Assembly: GCF_025140835.1 (NCBI RefSeq)
Contig: NZ_CP081153.1
Span: forward strand, 930,001 to 994,000
Reading direction: 5' to 3'
Source: Aliiroseovarius sp. M344
GTDB lineage: Bacteria > Pseudomonadota > Alphaproteobacteria > Rhodobacterales > Rhodobacteraceae
Length of the DNA: 64,000 nucleotides
Shown: one piece after another, positions 24,616-34,060 of the stretch
Position numbering within the stretch: position 1 is the stretch's first letter
Layout of the letters: every line of letters begins with the position of its first letter
Notes under the pieces: generated by a model
What the model was told of the DNA's origin: nothing
The model's database searches: none
What the model saw: only the letters and a program-made list of their open reading frames with translations
Program-made: the position numbers and the translations under genes

Positions 24616-26085
24616 CTAATCGCGCGCCCACCCGTCGCGCTTGCGATAGATCGTCGACGGTGAAACTTCCAAAACTTGTGCTGCGCGCGGGATCGATCCA
24701 CCCTGTGCCCGGATCGTTTCTTCGATCACTATGCGTTCGATTTCCGCCAGTGGTCGCCCCAGTAAGCCGGTATCAGCCAGCACCCGAGGTGGCATTTGCA
24801 CGTTTGGATTGGCAGATTGTCCAGTCAAAAGATCGACCGGCAACATCTCGGCGGTGACCAGATCCGCATCGTGGTGCAAAACGATGTTCCAGACGACGTT
24901 GATCAATTGACGCACATTGCCGGGCCAACGATGCGACATCAGAATGTCAGCGGCATCAGCGGTGAATCCACGGAACCGCCGCCCCTCTTGCCGGGCTGTT
25001 TGCACCAGTTTGCTGTTGGCGATGGCCAGAATATCCTGGCCCCGATCTCGGAGCGGCGGCAGCAGGATCGGCACGACATGCAAGCGGTAATACAGGTCTT
25101 CGCGCAGCCGACCAGCGTCGATTTCAGTGCGGGCATTTTCTGCACTGGCGCAGATGATACGTGCATCAACCTTGGCTGAATCGGTCGACCCTAGAGGGTC
25201 GATCTCGCCGCTCTCCAGAAACCGCATCAGTTGCTTCTGAACCCGCAGATCAGTGCGGGCAATGCCGTCCAGAAAAAGCGTGACGCCATCAGCTGCATTT
25301 GCGGCGCCGCGCGATGTCATTCGGTTGTCCGAGAAAACCCGCTTGGCCAGCGTGTCTGGCTGCAGTCGCGCGCAGTCGACAACGATGAACGGTCCGCCGG
25401 ACCGGCCACTTTCCGCGTGCAGAGCGCGGGCAAGAACCTCCTTGCCTGTGCCCGTTTCGCCCTGAATGAAGACAGGAGCACTGGACGACGCGATCGTGTC
25501 GAGCGCCTTCAGCACCGGCTTCATCGACATGTCTGACAAGACCATACCGTGCCTGACCCAGCGCGCGTCGGCAGTGACAGACGCGACCGAAGTGGCAGGC
25601 AGCGTCTTAGCGCTAGGCTTGACGGGGTTGCGGCGTGACGAAACCACCGCGCGCCTTTTGATTTTTTGGAGAACATTGCCAACGGTCTTTTGAAGACGGT
25701 TTTGCGTAAAAGGTACAAAGATGCAGTCCAACGCACCCAGTCGCATGGCCTCTGCCGCATCATTGATTTCGTCGCTTTGCGACACAACAATAATTGCCTG
25801 GTCAGCATCCCCCTTCAGAAAATCGCGGATCAGCGGCAAGACGCTGCGGTTATTCACACGCAAAGGCAGGATGATGACATCAACTGGCTTGTCTTCTGTG
25901 ATAGCTTTCGCTTCCGAAATCGAGTTAGCATAGGCAGCTTCGCAGCCCAGGCTCTCAAAAACCGGGCCGGGAAACAGGTCGGTGAAATCTGGTGGCGCCA
26001 AAACCATGACCAAGGCGCGCCCAACAATTGCGTCAGCTTTGGTTGTGTTCAATGAGGCAGCGCTGGGATTGCCCCGTTCGTCCAT
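24616..26085 (-). CDS. Degenerate NtrC-type AAA+ regulator with pseudo-receiver domain
   Basis: About 490 residues: receiver-like domain (about 25-140), AAA+ domain (about 180-410, Walker A GETGTGKE at about 212-219), and a C-terminal Fis-type HTH (about 460-490). Three expected features are missing. The beta-3 Asp acceptor is replaced (VDVIILPL, Pro at about 77) and the beta-5 Lys-Pro is Val-Pro. The GAFTGA sigma-54 loop is absent. Walker B reads LFLDGI instead of LFLDEI. It likely binds DNA but does not remodel sigma-54. The start may be 26085, 26091 or GTG 26094; GGGGGA 9 nt upstream favours 26085. Convergent with nadK. Confidence 0.8.
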   Translation of the reverse strand: MDERGNPSAASLNTTKADAIVGRALVMVLAPPDFTDLFPGPVFESLGCEAAYANSISEAKAITEDKPVDVIILPLRVNNRSVLPLIRDFLKGDADQAIIVVSQSDEINDAAEAMRLGALDCIFVPFTQNRLQKTVGNVLQKIKRRAVVSSRRNPVKPSAKTLPATSVASVTADARWVRHGMVLSDMSMKPVLKALDTIASSSAPVFIQGETGTGKEVLARALHAESGRSGGPFIVVDCARLQPDTLAKRVFSDNRMTSRGAANAADGVTLFLDGIARTDLRVQKQLMRFLESGEIDPLGSTDSAKVDARIICASAENARTEIDAGRLREDLYYRLHVVPILLPPLRDRGQDILAIANSKLVQTARQEGRRFRGFTADAADILMSHRWPGNVRQLINVVWNIVLHHDADLVTAEMLPVDLLTGQSANPNVQMPPRVLADTGLLGRPLAEIERIVIEETIRAQGGSIPRAAQVLEVSPSTIYRKRDGWARD

Positions 26086-26162
26086 CGCCATCACTCCCCC
26101 CCGGATATTTGAACCTGCAACGGTTCCCGGTTTGGTTTTAGCGAAGTGGCCATCGAAAAGCT

Positions 26163-26195
26163 AAAAAAAACTCCCCCAAACGTAGTTTGGAGGAG
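26163..26195 (-). terminator. Intrinsic terminator of prpE
   Basis: On the minus strand: stem CTCCTCCAAAC / GTTTGGGGGAG with a 3-nt loop, followed by eight T residues. It lies 25 bp past the prpE stop and upstream of the AAA+ regulator gene. Confidence 0.88.
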
Positions 26196-26219
26196 CATTT
26201 TTCTACTTATTAGCGGGCA

Positions 26220-28109
26220 TTACTTTGAGTACCCGAGACTTTGCAGCGCTTCCTGGATTTCTTCCAGAATGGCTGGGTCGTCGATAGTGGCAGGCATTTT
26301 GTAATCTTTGCCGTCGGCGATCGACACCATGGTCGCGCGCAGAATTTTGCCTGACCGGGTTTTCGGCAGGCGATCCACCACGATACACAGTTTGAACGCG
26401 GCCACGGGCCCGATCTTCTCGCGCACCAGCTTGACGCATTCTGCGGTCACCTCGGCGTCCGGTCGATCCGTGCCAGCATTCAGGCAAATCATGCCCAAGG
26501 GCAACTGGCCTTTCAACTGATCGGTAACACCGATGACGGCGCATTCGGCCACGTCCGGGTGGCTTGCCAAAACCTCTTCCATCCCGCCGGTGGACAGGCG
26601 GTGGCCGGCAACGTTGATCACATCATCGGTGCGCGCCATGATGTAAAGGTATCCATCCTCATCCTTATAACCCGCGTCGCCCGTTTCATAGTAGCCGGGG
26701 AACGTGTTCAGATAGCTCGACTTATAGCGCTCTTCAGCGTTCCACAGGGTGGGCAGCGTGCCGGGGGGCAGGGGCAGTTTGATCGCAATCGCGCCCAGTT
26801 CGCCTGCGGGCATTGGATGGCCGCCTTCATCCAGAATTTGCACGTCGAAACCCGGCATCGGCACAGAAGGCGAGCCCAGCTTGACCGGCAATTCCTCGAT
26901 ACCCAGCGGGTTCGCTGCGATCGCGAAGCCGGTTTCGGTCTGCCACCAGTGGTCAATTACGGGAACCTTAAGTTGGTCCTGCGCCCAGACGATGGTGTCA
27001 GGGTCTGCGCGTTCCCCAGCCAGATAGACTTGCTTCAAGCAGGACAGATCGTATTTCTTTACGAACTCGCCTTTAGGGTCTTCACGTTTCACGGCGCGGA
27101 ATGCGGTGGGGGCCGTGAAGAAGCTTTTGACATTATGTTCCGAGATCACGCGCCAGAAGGTGCCTGCATCAGGCGTTCCGACAGGTTTGCCCTCAAACAC
27201 GATGGTAGTGTTGCCATGCACCAACGGGCCATATGTAATATAGCTGTGGCCAACGACCCAGCCCACATCGGATGCCGCCCAGAACACGTCACCGGGGTCG
27301 ACATTATAAAGGTTCTTCATCGTCCAGTTCAGCGCAACCAAGTGACCACCAGTATGGCGGATCACGCCTTTTGGTTGGCCGGTCGTGCCAGAGGTATAGA
27401 GGATGTAGGCCGGATGATTGCCCTCAACGGGCACACAGTCGGCGGGGGTGGCGCTGGCCTCCAGTTCGGTCCAGCTGTAATCGCGGCCCGGAATCAGATC
27501 GGCGGTGGCCTCTTCTCGCTGAAGGATCACGGTGAAATCGGGCTTGTGCGACGCAATGTCGATCGCGCCGTCCAGAAGTGGTTTGTAGGCTATGACCCGG
27601 CCCGGTTCGATACCGCAGGATGCGGCGATGATCGCCTTTGGCTTGGCGTCGTCAATACGTACGGCCAGTTCGTTTGATGCAAATCCACCAAATACCACGG
27701 AATGCACCGCGCCAATGCGGGTTGCGGCAAGCATCGCCATTAGGGCCTCGGGGACCATCGGCATATAGATGATGATGCGGTCGCCCTTTTCGATGCCCTT
27801 GGCTTTGAGCGCGCCTGCAAGCGCCGCGACACGGGTTTGCAGCTGGGCAAAGGTAATCTTGGCTTGGCGTCCGGTGATCGGGCTGTCATAAATGATGGCC
27901 ACTTGGTCGCCGCGCCCATTCTCAACATGGCGGTCGACGGCGTTGTAGCAGGTGTTCACCATACCATCCGAGAACCACTCATAAAGCGGCGCGTTTTCGT
28001 CAAAGAGCGCTTTTGAGGGCGGCTTGTCCCACGTGATAGCCTTGGCCGCATCCATCCAGAAAGTTTCCGGGTCAGCCTGCCACGCAGCGTAAACGTCTTT
28101 GTATGCCAT
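26220..28109 (-). CDS. prpE: Propionyl-CoA synthetase (acetyl-CoA synthetase family)
   Basis: 629-residue AMP-forming ligase that activates propionate (or acetate) to the CoA ester. The ACS signature YILYTSGTTGQPKGV, the VFGGFA and WWQTETG motifs and the C-terminal SGKILRATM lysine region are present. The 629-residue length and start MAYKDVYAAWQADPETFW match PrpE rather than Acs. ATG 28109 has GGAGGAAG about 8 nt upstream; the longer frame runs into the promoter. Regulation by a ScfR/RamB-type protein is suggested by upstream TTTGCAAA sites. Confidence 0.9.
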   Translation of the reverse strand: MAYKDVYAAWQADPETFWMDAAKAITWDKPPSKALFDENAPLYEWFSDGMVNTCYNAVDRHVENGRGDQVAIIYDSPITGRQAKITFAQLQTRVAALAGALKAKGIEKGDRIIIYMPMVPEALMAMLAATRIGAVHSVVFGGFASNELAVRIDDAKPKAIIAASCGIEPGRVIAYKPLLDGAIDIASHKPDFTVILQREEATADLIPGRDYSWTELEASATPADCVPVEGNHPAYILYTSGTTGQPKGVIRHTGGHLVALNWTMKNLYNVDPGDVFWAASDVGWVVGHSYITYGPLVHGNTTIVFEGKPVGTPDAGTFWRVISEHNVKSFFTAPTAFRAVKREDPKGEFVKKYDLSCLKQVYLAGERADPDTIVWAQDQLKVPVIDHWWQTETGFAIAANPLGIEELPVKLGSPSVPMPGFDVQILDEGGHPMPAGELGAIAIKLPLPPGTLPTLWNAEERYKSSYLNTFPGYYETGDAGYKDEDGYLYIMARTDDVINVAGHRLSTGGMEEVLASHPDVAECAVIGVTDQLKGQLPLGMICLNAGTDRPDAEVTAECVKLVREKIGPVAAFKLCIVVDRLPKTRSGKILRATMVSIADGKDYKMPATIDDPAILEEIQEALQSLGYSK

Positions 28110-28209
28110 GGTGCACTTCCTCCAATTTCCCTTGGTAAGAAGTGTTACGCCTCGAACTGTCGGTAGGGCAAGCGCGGCGTGCCACGGTGCGACGGTTTTG
28201 CGCCAACAA

Positions 28210-28319
28210 TTTGCAATCCGGCAGAAAAAGGCCTGCAAATTTTTGCAAACCTCAGGTAAATAGGCACCTAAGGTTTGAAAAAGTCAGAATTTGCAAAACT
28301 GCAAACTCTGACTTGCAAA
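28210..28319. promoter_or_regulatory. ScfR/RamB-like TTTGCAAA sites upstream of prpE
   Basis: Repeated TTTGCAA-type motifs at 28210-28217, 28233-28240 (inverted), 28242-28249, 28290-28297, 28299-28306 and 28312-28319, giving at least four close copies in 110 bp. Short-chain fatty acyl-CoA regulators (PccR of Rhodobacter, RamB of Corynebacterium) are known to bind TTTGCAAA-like sequences. The placement upstream of prpE fits propionate control. No regulator of that family lies in the window. Confidence 0.7.
28278..28311 (-). terminator. maeB terminator that overlaps TTTGCAAA sites
   Basis: On the minus strand: stem GTCAGAGTTTGCA / TGCAAATTCTGAC (12 of 13 pairs), a 4-nt loop, then TTTTTC. It lies 30 bp beyond the maeB stop and contains two of the regulator-like motifs. 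Confidence 0.72.
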
Positions 28320-28340
28320 TATTAGCAACCCCGAGTCGCC

Positions 28341-30614
28341 TTAGCCATATCGTGCGACGGGGGTGCCTGCGACCGCAGACATGTTCAGCAATCCACGTGC
28401 GGTGATTGACGGGGTGACAATATGGGCACGGTTGCCCATGCCCATCAGGATCGGCCCAACCTCAAGCCCACCCCCTTTGACCTTCAACGTGTTGCGAACA
28501 GCGCTGGCCGCATCTGCATTGGCAAACACCAGTGTGTTTGCCGGCCCCTCAAAACGGGCGTCCGGGAAGATATGTTGGCGCACATCCACGTCTAGCGCGG
28601 CGTCAACATGCATCTCGCCCTCATAGGCGAAATCGCGCGGACGGCTGTCCAAAATTTTCAAGGCCCCGCGCGCACGCTCGCCGCTGTCGCCATCATGGTT
28701 GCCAAACTGCGAATAAGAACACAGCGCGATTTTTGGTTCGACGCCGAAACGGCGGACATGCCGGGCGGCCGCACAGACGGACTCCGCGATCTGTTCCGCG
28801 GTCGGGATGTTGTGAACATGCGTGTCCGCGATGAAAAGCGGACCGTCCTGCAAGATCATCAGGCTCAGCGCGCCCACCGGGTGCAACTGATCCGTTCCGA
28901 GGATCTGCCTGATATAATTGAGGTGCCACAGATACTGCCCGAACGTACCGGCAATAACGCTGTCCGCTTGGCCCAAATGAACCATGATGGCGCCAATGGC
29001 AGTGGTGTTCGTGCGCATGATGGCTTTGGCCAGATCAGGTGTAGTACCTTGACGGGCCATGATCTGATGATAAGCGCTCCAATAGTCGCGATAGCGATCA
29101 TCGCGTTCGGGGTTCACAATCTGGAAATCTTCGCCCGGCTTGATTGACAGGCCGGCCCGTTCGCAGCGCTGCGCGATTACGTCCGGTCGACCAATCAGAA
29201 TGGGGGCGTCTGTTGTTTCCTCCAACATCGCATTGGCAGCGCGCAGCACCCGTTCATCCTCGCCTTCAGCAAACACGATCCGACGTTCTGCGGTCGCGGC
29301 GGCCTCAAAGACGGGGCGCATGATGAGGGCCGAACGGAATACCGATCCGTCCAGAGTTTTCTTGTAAGCCGCAATATCTTCGACGGGACGCGTGGCCACG
29401 CCACTTTCCATCGCAGCCTTGGCAACGGCTGTCGCGACCACCCCCATAAGGCGTGGGTCAAAAGGTTTCGGGATCAGATAGTGCTCGCCGAAGCTCAGTT
29501 GTTCGCCTTTATAGGCAGCGGCGGCTTCGGCAGAGGTTGTGGCGCGCGCCAGGGCGGCGATCCCTTCGATACATCCCAGTTGCATGGCGTCATTGATCTC
29601 GGTTGCGCCCACGTCAAGCGCGCCACGGAAGATGAATGGAAAACACAAAACGTTGTTAACCTGATTTGGGAAATCGGACCGACCCGTGGCGATAATGGCG
29701 TCTGGTGCGACCGACCGCACCTCGTCCGGCATGATTTCAGGCGTCGGGTTTGCAAGGGCGAATACAATAGGGCGTTTGGCCATTTTTGCGACCATTGCTG
29801 GCGTCAAAACACCAGGGCCAGACAGGCCAAGAAACACGTCCGCGCCTTCGATCACATCATCCAAAGTGGCCGGGCTGGCGCCTTGAGCATAGGCTGACTT
29901 TTGCGGCGTCATTTCCGCTTCGCGGCCCTCATAGACCAATCCTTCGATGTCACACAGCCAGACGTTTTCTCGTTTCACGCCCAATTTCAACAGCATGTTC
30001 AAGCAGGCAATCCCAGCCGCGCCACCGCCGGTGGATACCACCTTGATCTGGTCGAAGGACTTGCCTGTGACCTGCATCGCGTTGGTGGCTGCCGCGCCGA
30101 CAACGATGGCCGTGCCGTGTTGATCGTCGTGGAAAACCGGGATGTTCATACGTTCGCGACAAATTTGTTCAACGATGAAACAATCGGGCGCCTTGATGTC
30201 TTCAAGATTGATCGCGCCGAAGCTTGGCTCCATTGCGCAAACGATCTCGGCCAACTTTTCAGGATCTTTTTGGTCCAGTTCGATGTCAAAGCAATCGATA
30301 TTGGCGAATTTCTTGAACAAAACTGCCTTGCCTTCCATCACGGGCTTGGAGGCAAGTGCGCCGATATTGCCAAGCCCCAACACCGCGGTGCCGTTTGAGA
30401 CCACGGCAACCAGATTGCCACGAGCGGTGTAACGGCTTGCCGTAGAAGGATCATTCTTGATCTCAAGACAGGCTTCGGCCACGCCGGGGGAATATGCAAG
30501 GCTTAGGTCACGCCCGTTTGCCATGGGCTTGGTTGGGCGGATTTCCAGCTTCCCGGGCTTTGGAAATTCATGGTAATCCAAGGCGCGTTTGCGGGGGTAA
30601 TTGTCGTCGCTCAC
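28341..30614 (-). CDS. maeB: NADP-dependent malic enzyme with C-terminal phosphotransacetylase-like domain
   Basis: 757 residues. The N-terminal malic-enzyme half (about 1-425; [32 protein letters not shown](P) loop [12 protein letters not shown]) is fused to a phosphotransacetylase-like half. This is the MaeB architecture of Proteobacteria, in which the second half is regulatory and usually lacks PTA activity. It decarboxylates malate to pyruvate. GTG 30614 is chosen for the GGAGGAGG tract 6-8 nt upstream; the longer frame runs through the promoter palindrome. Confidence 0.94.
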   Translation of the reverse strand: MSDDNYPRKRALDYHEFPKPGKLEIRPTKPMANGRDLSLAYSPGVAEACLEIKNDPSTASRYTARGNLVAVVSNGTAVLGLGNIGALASKPVMEGKAVLFKKFANIDCFDIELDQKDPEKLAEIVCAMEPSFGAINLEDIKAPDCFIVEQICRERMNIPVFHDDQHGTAIVVGAAATNAMQVTGKSFDQIKVVSTGGGAAGIACLNMLLKLGVKRENVWLCDIEGLVYEGREAEMTPQKSAYAQGASPATLDDVIEGADVFLGLSGPGVLTPAMVAKMAKRPIVFALANPTPEIMPDEVRSVAPDAIIATGRSDFPNQVNNVLCFPFIFRGALDVGATEINDAMQLGCIEGIAALARATTSAEAAAAYKGEQLSFGEHYLIPKPFDPRLMGVVATAVAKAAMESGVATRPVEDIAAYKKTLDGSVFRSALIMRPVFEAAATAERRIVFAEGEDERVLRAANAMLEETTDAPILIGRPDVIAQRCERAGLSIKPGEDFQIVNPERDDRYRDYWSAYHQIMARQGTTPDLAKAIMRTNTTAIGAIMVHLGQADSVIAGTFGQYLWHLNYIRQILGTDQLHPVGALSLMILQDGPLFIADTHVHNIPTAEQIAESVCAAARHVRRFGVEPKIALCSYSQFGNHDGDSGERARGALKILDSRPRDFAYEGEMHVDAALDVDVRQHIFPDARFEGPANTLVFANADAASAVRNTLKVKGGGLEVGPILMGMGNRAHIVTPSITARGLLNMSAVAGTPVARYG

Positions 30615-30631
30615 GGTGTCCTCCTCCGGGA

Positions 30632-30647
30632 AGTTTAACTTTAAACT
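30632..30647. promoter_or_regulatory. Palindromic operator candidate upstream of maeB
   Basis: AGTTTAA-CT-TTAAACT, perfect 7-bp arms, 18-33 bp upstream of the maeB start. The shape suits a MarR- or GntR-type dimer. The cognate regulator is unknown. Confidence 0.5.
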
Positions 30648-30820
30648 ACTTTCATAGCCGCCATATAGCAGGCCGCATTGGGCAATCAAGCCTGCTTGCG
30701 CAACCATAGGATAGCGCAGGTATTTGTCTGCAGGTCAACTCGGGCACGGTTTGGCCTTGCATCCGGCGTCGCCTCGCGCCACGGTGTCTGGATCAAAATC
30801 GAAACCGATCTGGAGGTCCG

Positions 30821-31213
30821 ATGTCGCTATTGGACGCTGCGAAGACCGCCCGCGAAAATGCTTATGCGCCTTACTCGAATTTCAAGGTAGGTGCAGCGCT
30901 GCGGTGCGCATCGGGGGCAGTTTATTCGGGCTGCAATGTCGAAAACATAGCGTATCCCGAAGGAACGTGCGCCGAGGCTGGTGCAATCGCCGCGATGGCT
31001 TTGGCAGGTGACCGAAAAGTGGTCGAGGTTGTGGTGATCGCTGACGCCCCTCTGCCAGTGACGCCCTGCGGAGGATGCCGTCAGAAACTGGCGGAGTTTG
31101 CGGATGCTGATGCCACGATCACCATGATGACGCTGAGTGGCGAAAGCTTGACCATGTCGATGGCCGAGCTTCTGCCTGGTGCGTTCGGGACCGAGCATAT
31201 GGTGAATACATGA
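30821..31213 (+). CDS. cdd: Cytidine deaminase
   Basis: 130-residue tetrameric-type zinc enzyme that deaminates cytidine/deoxycytidine to uridine forms. Zinc ligands and the catalytic Glu are seen in TCAEAGAIAAM (about 48-58) and PCGGCRQKLAEF (about 84-95). GGAGG precedes ATG 30821. First gene of a four-gene nucleoside salvage operon; its stop overlaps the deoB start (ATGA). Confidence 0.95.
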   Translation: MSLLDAAKTARENAYAPYSNFKVGAALRCASGAVYSGCNVENIAYPEGTCAEAGAIAAMALAGDRKVVEVVVIADAPLPVTPCGGCRQKLAEFADADATITMMTLSGESLTMSMAELLPGAFGTEHMVNT

Positions 31214-32424
31214 CCCGTGCTTTTCTGATCGTCTTGGACAGTGCAGGTTGTGGTGGGGCACCCGACGCGCACGCGTTTTTCAATGACAAGACTGTCCCCG
31301 ATACAGGGGCCAACACGCTGGCGCATATTGCACAAGCCTGTGCTGCTGGACAGGCCAGGGATGGCCGCAGCGGACCGCTAAAAATGCCAAACTTGGATGG
31401 GTTGGGGCTGGGTGCCGCGATCCGTCTGGCCTCGGGCGATGAAACGCCCGGGTTGACGGCTGTGCCGCAGGGTTTGTGGGGTGCTGCGCAGGAAATATCC
31501 AACGGAAAAGATACGCCGTCAGGCCATTGGGAGATCGCCGGCGTGCCGGTCCCTTGGGATTGGGGGTATTTCCCCGACACCCAACCAGCCTTTCCCGAAG
31601 AGCTTACCCAGAAAATCTGCGAGATCGCGGGTGTAGACGGAATTTTGGGTAACAAACACGCCTCTGGCACCGCAATTCTGGACGAGTTGGGGGGTGAGCA
31701 CCTGCGCACGGGTTGGCCCATCGTCTATACCTCGGTCGACAGTGTTATTCAGATTGCGGCACATGAGGAAACATTCGGCCTCGATCGTTTGGTCGGTCTG
31801 TGCGAGGCGATTGCACCCATGGTGCATGCCATGCAAGTCGGACGTGCCATCGCCCGACCCTTCATTGGGTCCGAAGCCGAGGGCTTCAAACGCACGACAA
31901 ACCGTCGCGATTTCGCGATGACGCCGCCCAGCCCGACCTTATGTGACTGGGTGCAAGATGCGGGCCGCAACGTGCACGCCATCGGCAAGATCGGCGACAT
32001 CTTTGCCCATCGCGGGATCAGCACTTTGAAGAAAGGTGCAGACGCTGACTTGATGGAGCATCTGGTCGCGTCGATGGACACCGCGCAGGACGGCGACTTT
32101 GTGTTTGCCAATTTCGTGGAGTTCGACTCCAAATACGGGCACCGGCGCGACGTCTCGGGATACGCTCGTGCTTTGGAATGGTTCGACGCCGAACTGCCGC
32201 GCGTGTTCGCCAAGATGCGCGCGGGCGACGTGGTGCTCTTTACCGCCGATCACGGCAACGATCCCACATGGGTTGGAACCGATCACACTCGTGAACGTGT
32301 GCCGGTGGTAGGCGCAGGGCTTGGTCTTCGGGAAATAGGCATTTGCGGTTTTTCCGACATTGGGGCATCAGTCGCCGATCATCTGGGATTAGACGCCCGT
32401 GGCGCAGGGAAGTCGTTTTTATGA
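31210..32424 (+). CDS. deoB: Phosphopentomutase
   Basis: 404-residue alkaline-phosphatase-superfamily enzyme that interconverts (deoxy)ribose 1- and 5-phosphate. Metal-binding motifs DSAGCGGAPDA (N-terminus), NGKDTPSGHWEI (phosphoacceptor Thr region) and FTADHGNDPTW, with the later DHTRE, are present. It channels sugar phosphates from nucleoside cleavage into the pentose pathway. Overlaps cdd and add by 4 bp each. deoA, often seen between cdd and deoB in related genomes, is absent here. Confidence 0.96.
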   Translation: MTRAFLIVLDSAGCGGAPDAHAFFNDKTVPDTGANTLAHIAQACAAGQARDGRSGPLKMPNLDGLGLGAAIRLASGDETPGLTAVPQGLWGAAQEISNGKDTPSGHWEIAGVPVPWDWGYFPDTQPAFPEELTQKICEIAGVDGILGNKHASGTAILDELGGEHLRTGWPIVYTSVDSVIQIAAHEETFGLDRLVGLCEAIAPMVHAMQVGRAIARPFIGSEAEGFKRTTNRRDFAMTPPSPTLCDWVQDAGRNVHAIGKIGDIFAHRGISTLKKGADADLMEHLVASMDTAQDGDFVFANFVEFDSKYGHRRDVSGYARALEWFDAELPRVFAKMRAGDVVLFTADHGNDPTWVGTDHTRERVPVVGAGLGLREIGICGFSDIGASVADHLGLDARGAGKSFL

Positions 32425-33413
32425 GCTATCAGTCACTGCCGAAAGTTGAACTGCACACCCATATTGAGGGTGCAGCACCGCCCGATCTCATCAAGGGTTT
32501 GGCGAAAGAAAAAAGTGTCGATCTGTCGGGTATATTTGCTGAAGACGGCGGCTATGCCTACCGCGATTTCTGGCACTTCCTAGAGGTCTATGAAGCTGCA
32601 ACCTCAGTCCTCAAAAGCCCGACAGACTATGCGCGACTGACCAAAGCCGTTCTGGAAAAATGCGCCGAGGCAGGGGTCATCTATCTTGAAACCTTCATTT
32701 CCCCCGATTTTTGCGGTGGGCGTGATGTCAGCGCCTGGCGTGATTATCTTGCTGCGATTGAAGATGCCGCAAACGAAGCTGAACGCGATGCGGGCATCAC
32801 CCTGCGCGGGGTTATAACGGCGGTGCGCCATTTTGGCCCCGACGCCGCCCGCGAAACGGCGCGTTGTGCACAAGAAACCGCAGGCGGCTTCATCACCGGT
32901 TTCGGCATGGGTGGCGACGAAAAGTCAGGCAAACAAAGCGATTTTGCCTATGCTTTCGACATGGCGCGCGAGGCTGGTTTGCAACTGACCACGCATGCCG
33001 GCGAATGGAACGGCCCGCAGGAAGTGCGCGACGCCTTGGATCATTTGAAGGTCCAGCGGATCGGGCATGGCGTGCGGGCGATTGAAGATCTGGCACTGAT
33101 AGACCGCCTGATTGAAGACGATATCACGCTTGAAGTCTGTCCGGGATCGAATGTCTTTTTGGGCGTCTATTCTGATCTTGGCGACCACCCCATCGCCAAG
33201 TTGCGGGACAAGGGCGTAAAGGTCACCGTTTCGACGGACGACCCGCCATTTTTCCGCACCGATATGGTGAAGGAATATGAGGATCTGTCGCGCCAGTTTG
33301 GCTGGGACGCTGCGGATTTCCAAGCTCTGAACCTGGCCGCAATCGACGCGGCATTTTGTGATGAAACGACCCGCACCCGTGTGCGAAAAATATTGGAGGC
33401 TCAAGATGTTTGA
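32421..33413 (+). CDS. add: Adenosine deaminase
   Basis: 330 residues. Zinc ligands in [10 protein letters not shown] (about 9-18), HAGEW (about 193-197) and GHGVRAIED, plus STDDPPFF (about 273-280), mark a true adenosine/adenine deaminase-family TIM barrel. ATG 32421 overlaps the deoB stop; the longer frame from 32343 lies inside deoB. Works with cdd, deoB and upp in nucleoside salvage. Adenine deaminase activity is an alternative for the shorter bacterial members. Confidence 0.92.
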   Translation: MSYQSLPKVELHTHIEGAAPPDLIKGLAKEKSVDLSGIFAEDGGYAYRDFWHFLEVYEAATSVLKSPTDYARLTKAVLEKCAEAGVIYLETFISPDFCGGRDVSAWRDYLAAIEDAANEAERDAGITLRGVITAVRHFGPDAARETARCAQETAGGFITGFGMGGDEKSGKQSDFAYAFDMAREAGLQLTTHAGEWNGPQEVRDALDHLKVQRIGHGVRAIEDLALIDRLIEDDITLEVCPGSNVFLGVYSDLGDHPIAKLRDKGVKVTVSTDDPPFFRTDMVKEYEDLSRQFGWDAADFQALNLAAIDAAFCDETTRTRVRKILEAQDV

Positions 33414-34038
33414 CCATCTGACCGTCGTGAAACACCCTTTGATTCAGCACAAGCTGACTCTGATGCGCGACGAGACCACGCCGACCAACCATTTTCGTCA
33501 GCTGCTGCGTGAGATCAGCCAGCTTCTGGCCTATGAAGTGACGCGCGAATTGCCGATGGAAACCCAGCGGATCACAACCCCGATGCAGGAAATGGATGCC
33601 CCGGTTCTGGCCGGGCGTAAACTGGCACTCGTGTCCATCCTGCGCGCAGGCAACGGTCTGTTGGACGGTGTACTGGAATTGATCCCGTCAGCCCGGGTTG
33701 GCTTTGTCGGGCTTTACCGTGACGAAGAGACGCTGGAGCCTGTGCAATACTATTTCAAAGTGCCAGAAGCGTTGGAGGATCGGCTGGTCATTGCCGTCGA
33801 TCCGATGCTGGCCACCGGCAACAGCTCGGCCGCCGCAGTTGATCTGTTGAAAAAGGCCGGTGCGCGTGACATTCGGTTCATGTGCCTGCTGGCCGCCCCG
33901 GAAGGCGTGGCGCGCATGAAAGAGGCGCATCCTGATGTGCCGATTATTACGGCCGCGTTGGATGAGAAACTGAACGATAAGGGCTATATCGTGCCCGGTC
34001 TTGGGGATGCAGGCGACCGGATGTTCGGCACCAAATAG
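33406..34038 (+). CDS. upp: Uracil phosphoribosyltransferase
   Basis: 210 residues. Converts uracil and PRPP to UMP. The PRPP loop [21 protein letters not shown] is at about 129-149, preceded by [10 protein letters not shown] and followed by the uracil-binding [17 protein letters not shown]-terminus. TTGGAGG lies upstream of ATG 33406; 8-bp overlap with add. Last gene of the salvage operon; it competes with preTA for uracil. Confidence 0.96.
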   Translation: MFDHLTVVKHPLIQHKLTLMRDETTPTNHFRQLLREISQLLAYEVTRELPMETQRITTPMQEMDAPVLAGRKLALVSILRAGNGLLDGVLELIPSARVGFVGLYRDEETLEPVQYYFKVPEALEDRLVIAVDPMLATGNSSAAAVDLLKKAGARDIRFMCLLAAPEGVARMKEAHPDVPIITAALDEKLNDKGYIVPGLGDAGDRMFGTK

Positions 34039-34060
34039 CACCGGGCGTTCGTCGCGACCG

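Noticed and set aside
26095..26114. CCCCCCCGGATATTTGAACC resembling the dispersed repeat core
   Set aside because: It lacks both the flanking hairpin and the AGAAGAAG block, so it is not counted as a copy.
26559..27677. 372-residue open frame on the plus strand
   Set aside because: Antisense to prpE, which has intact ligase motifs; no domain of its own.
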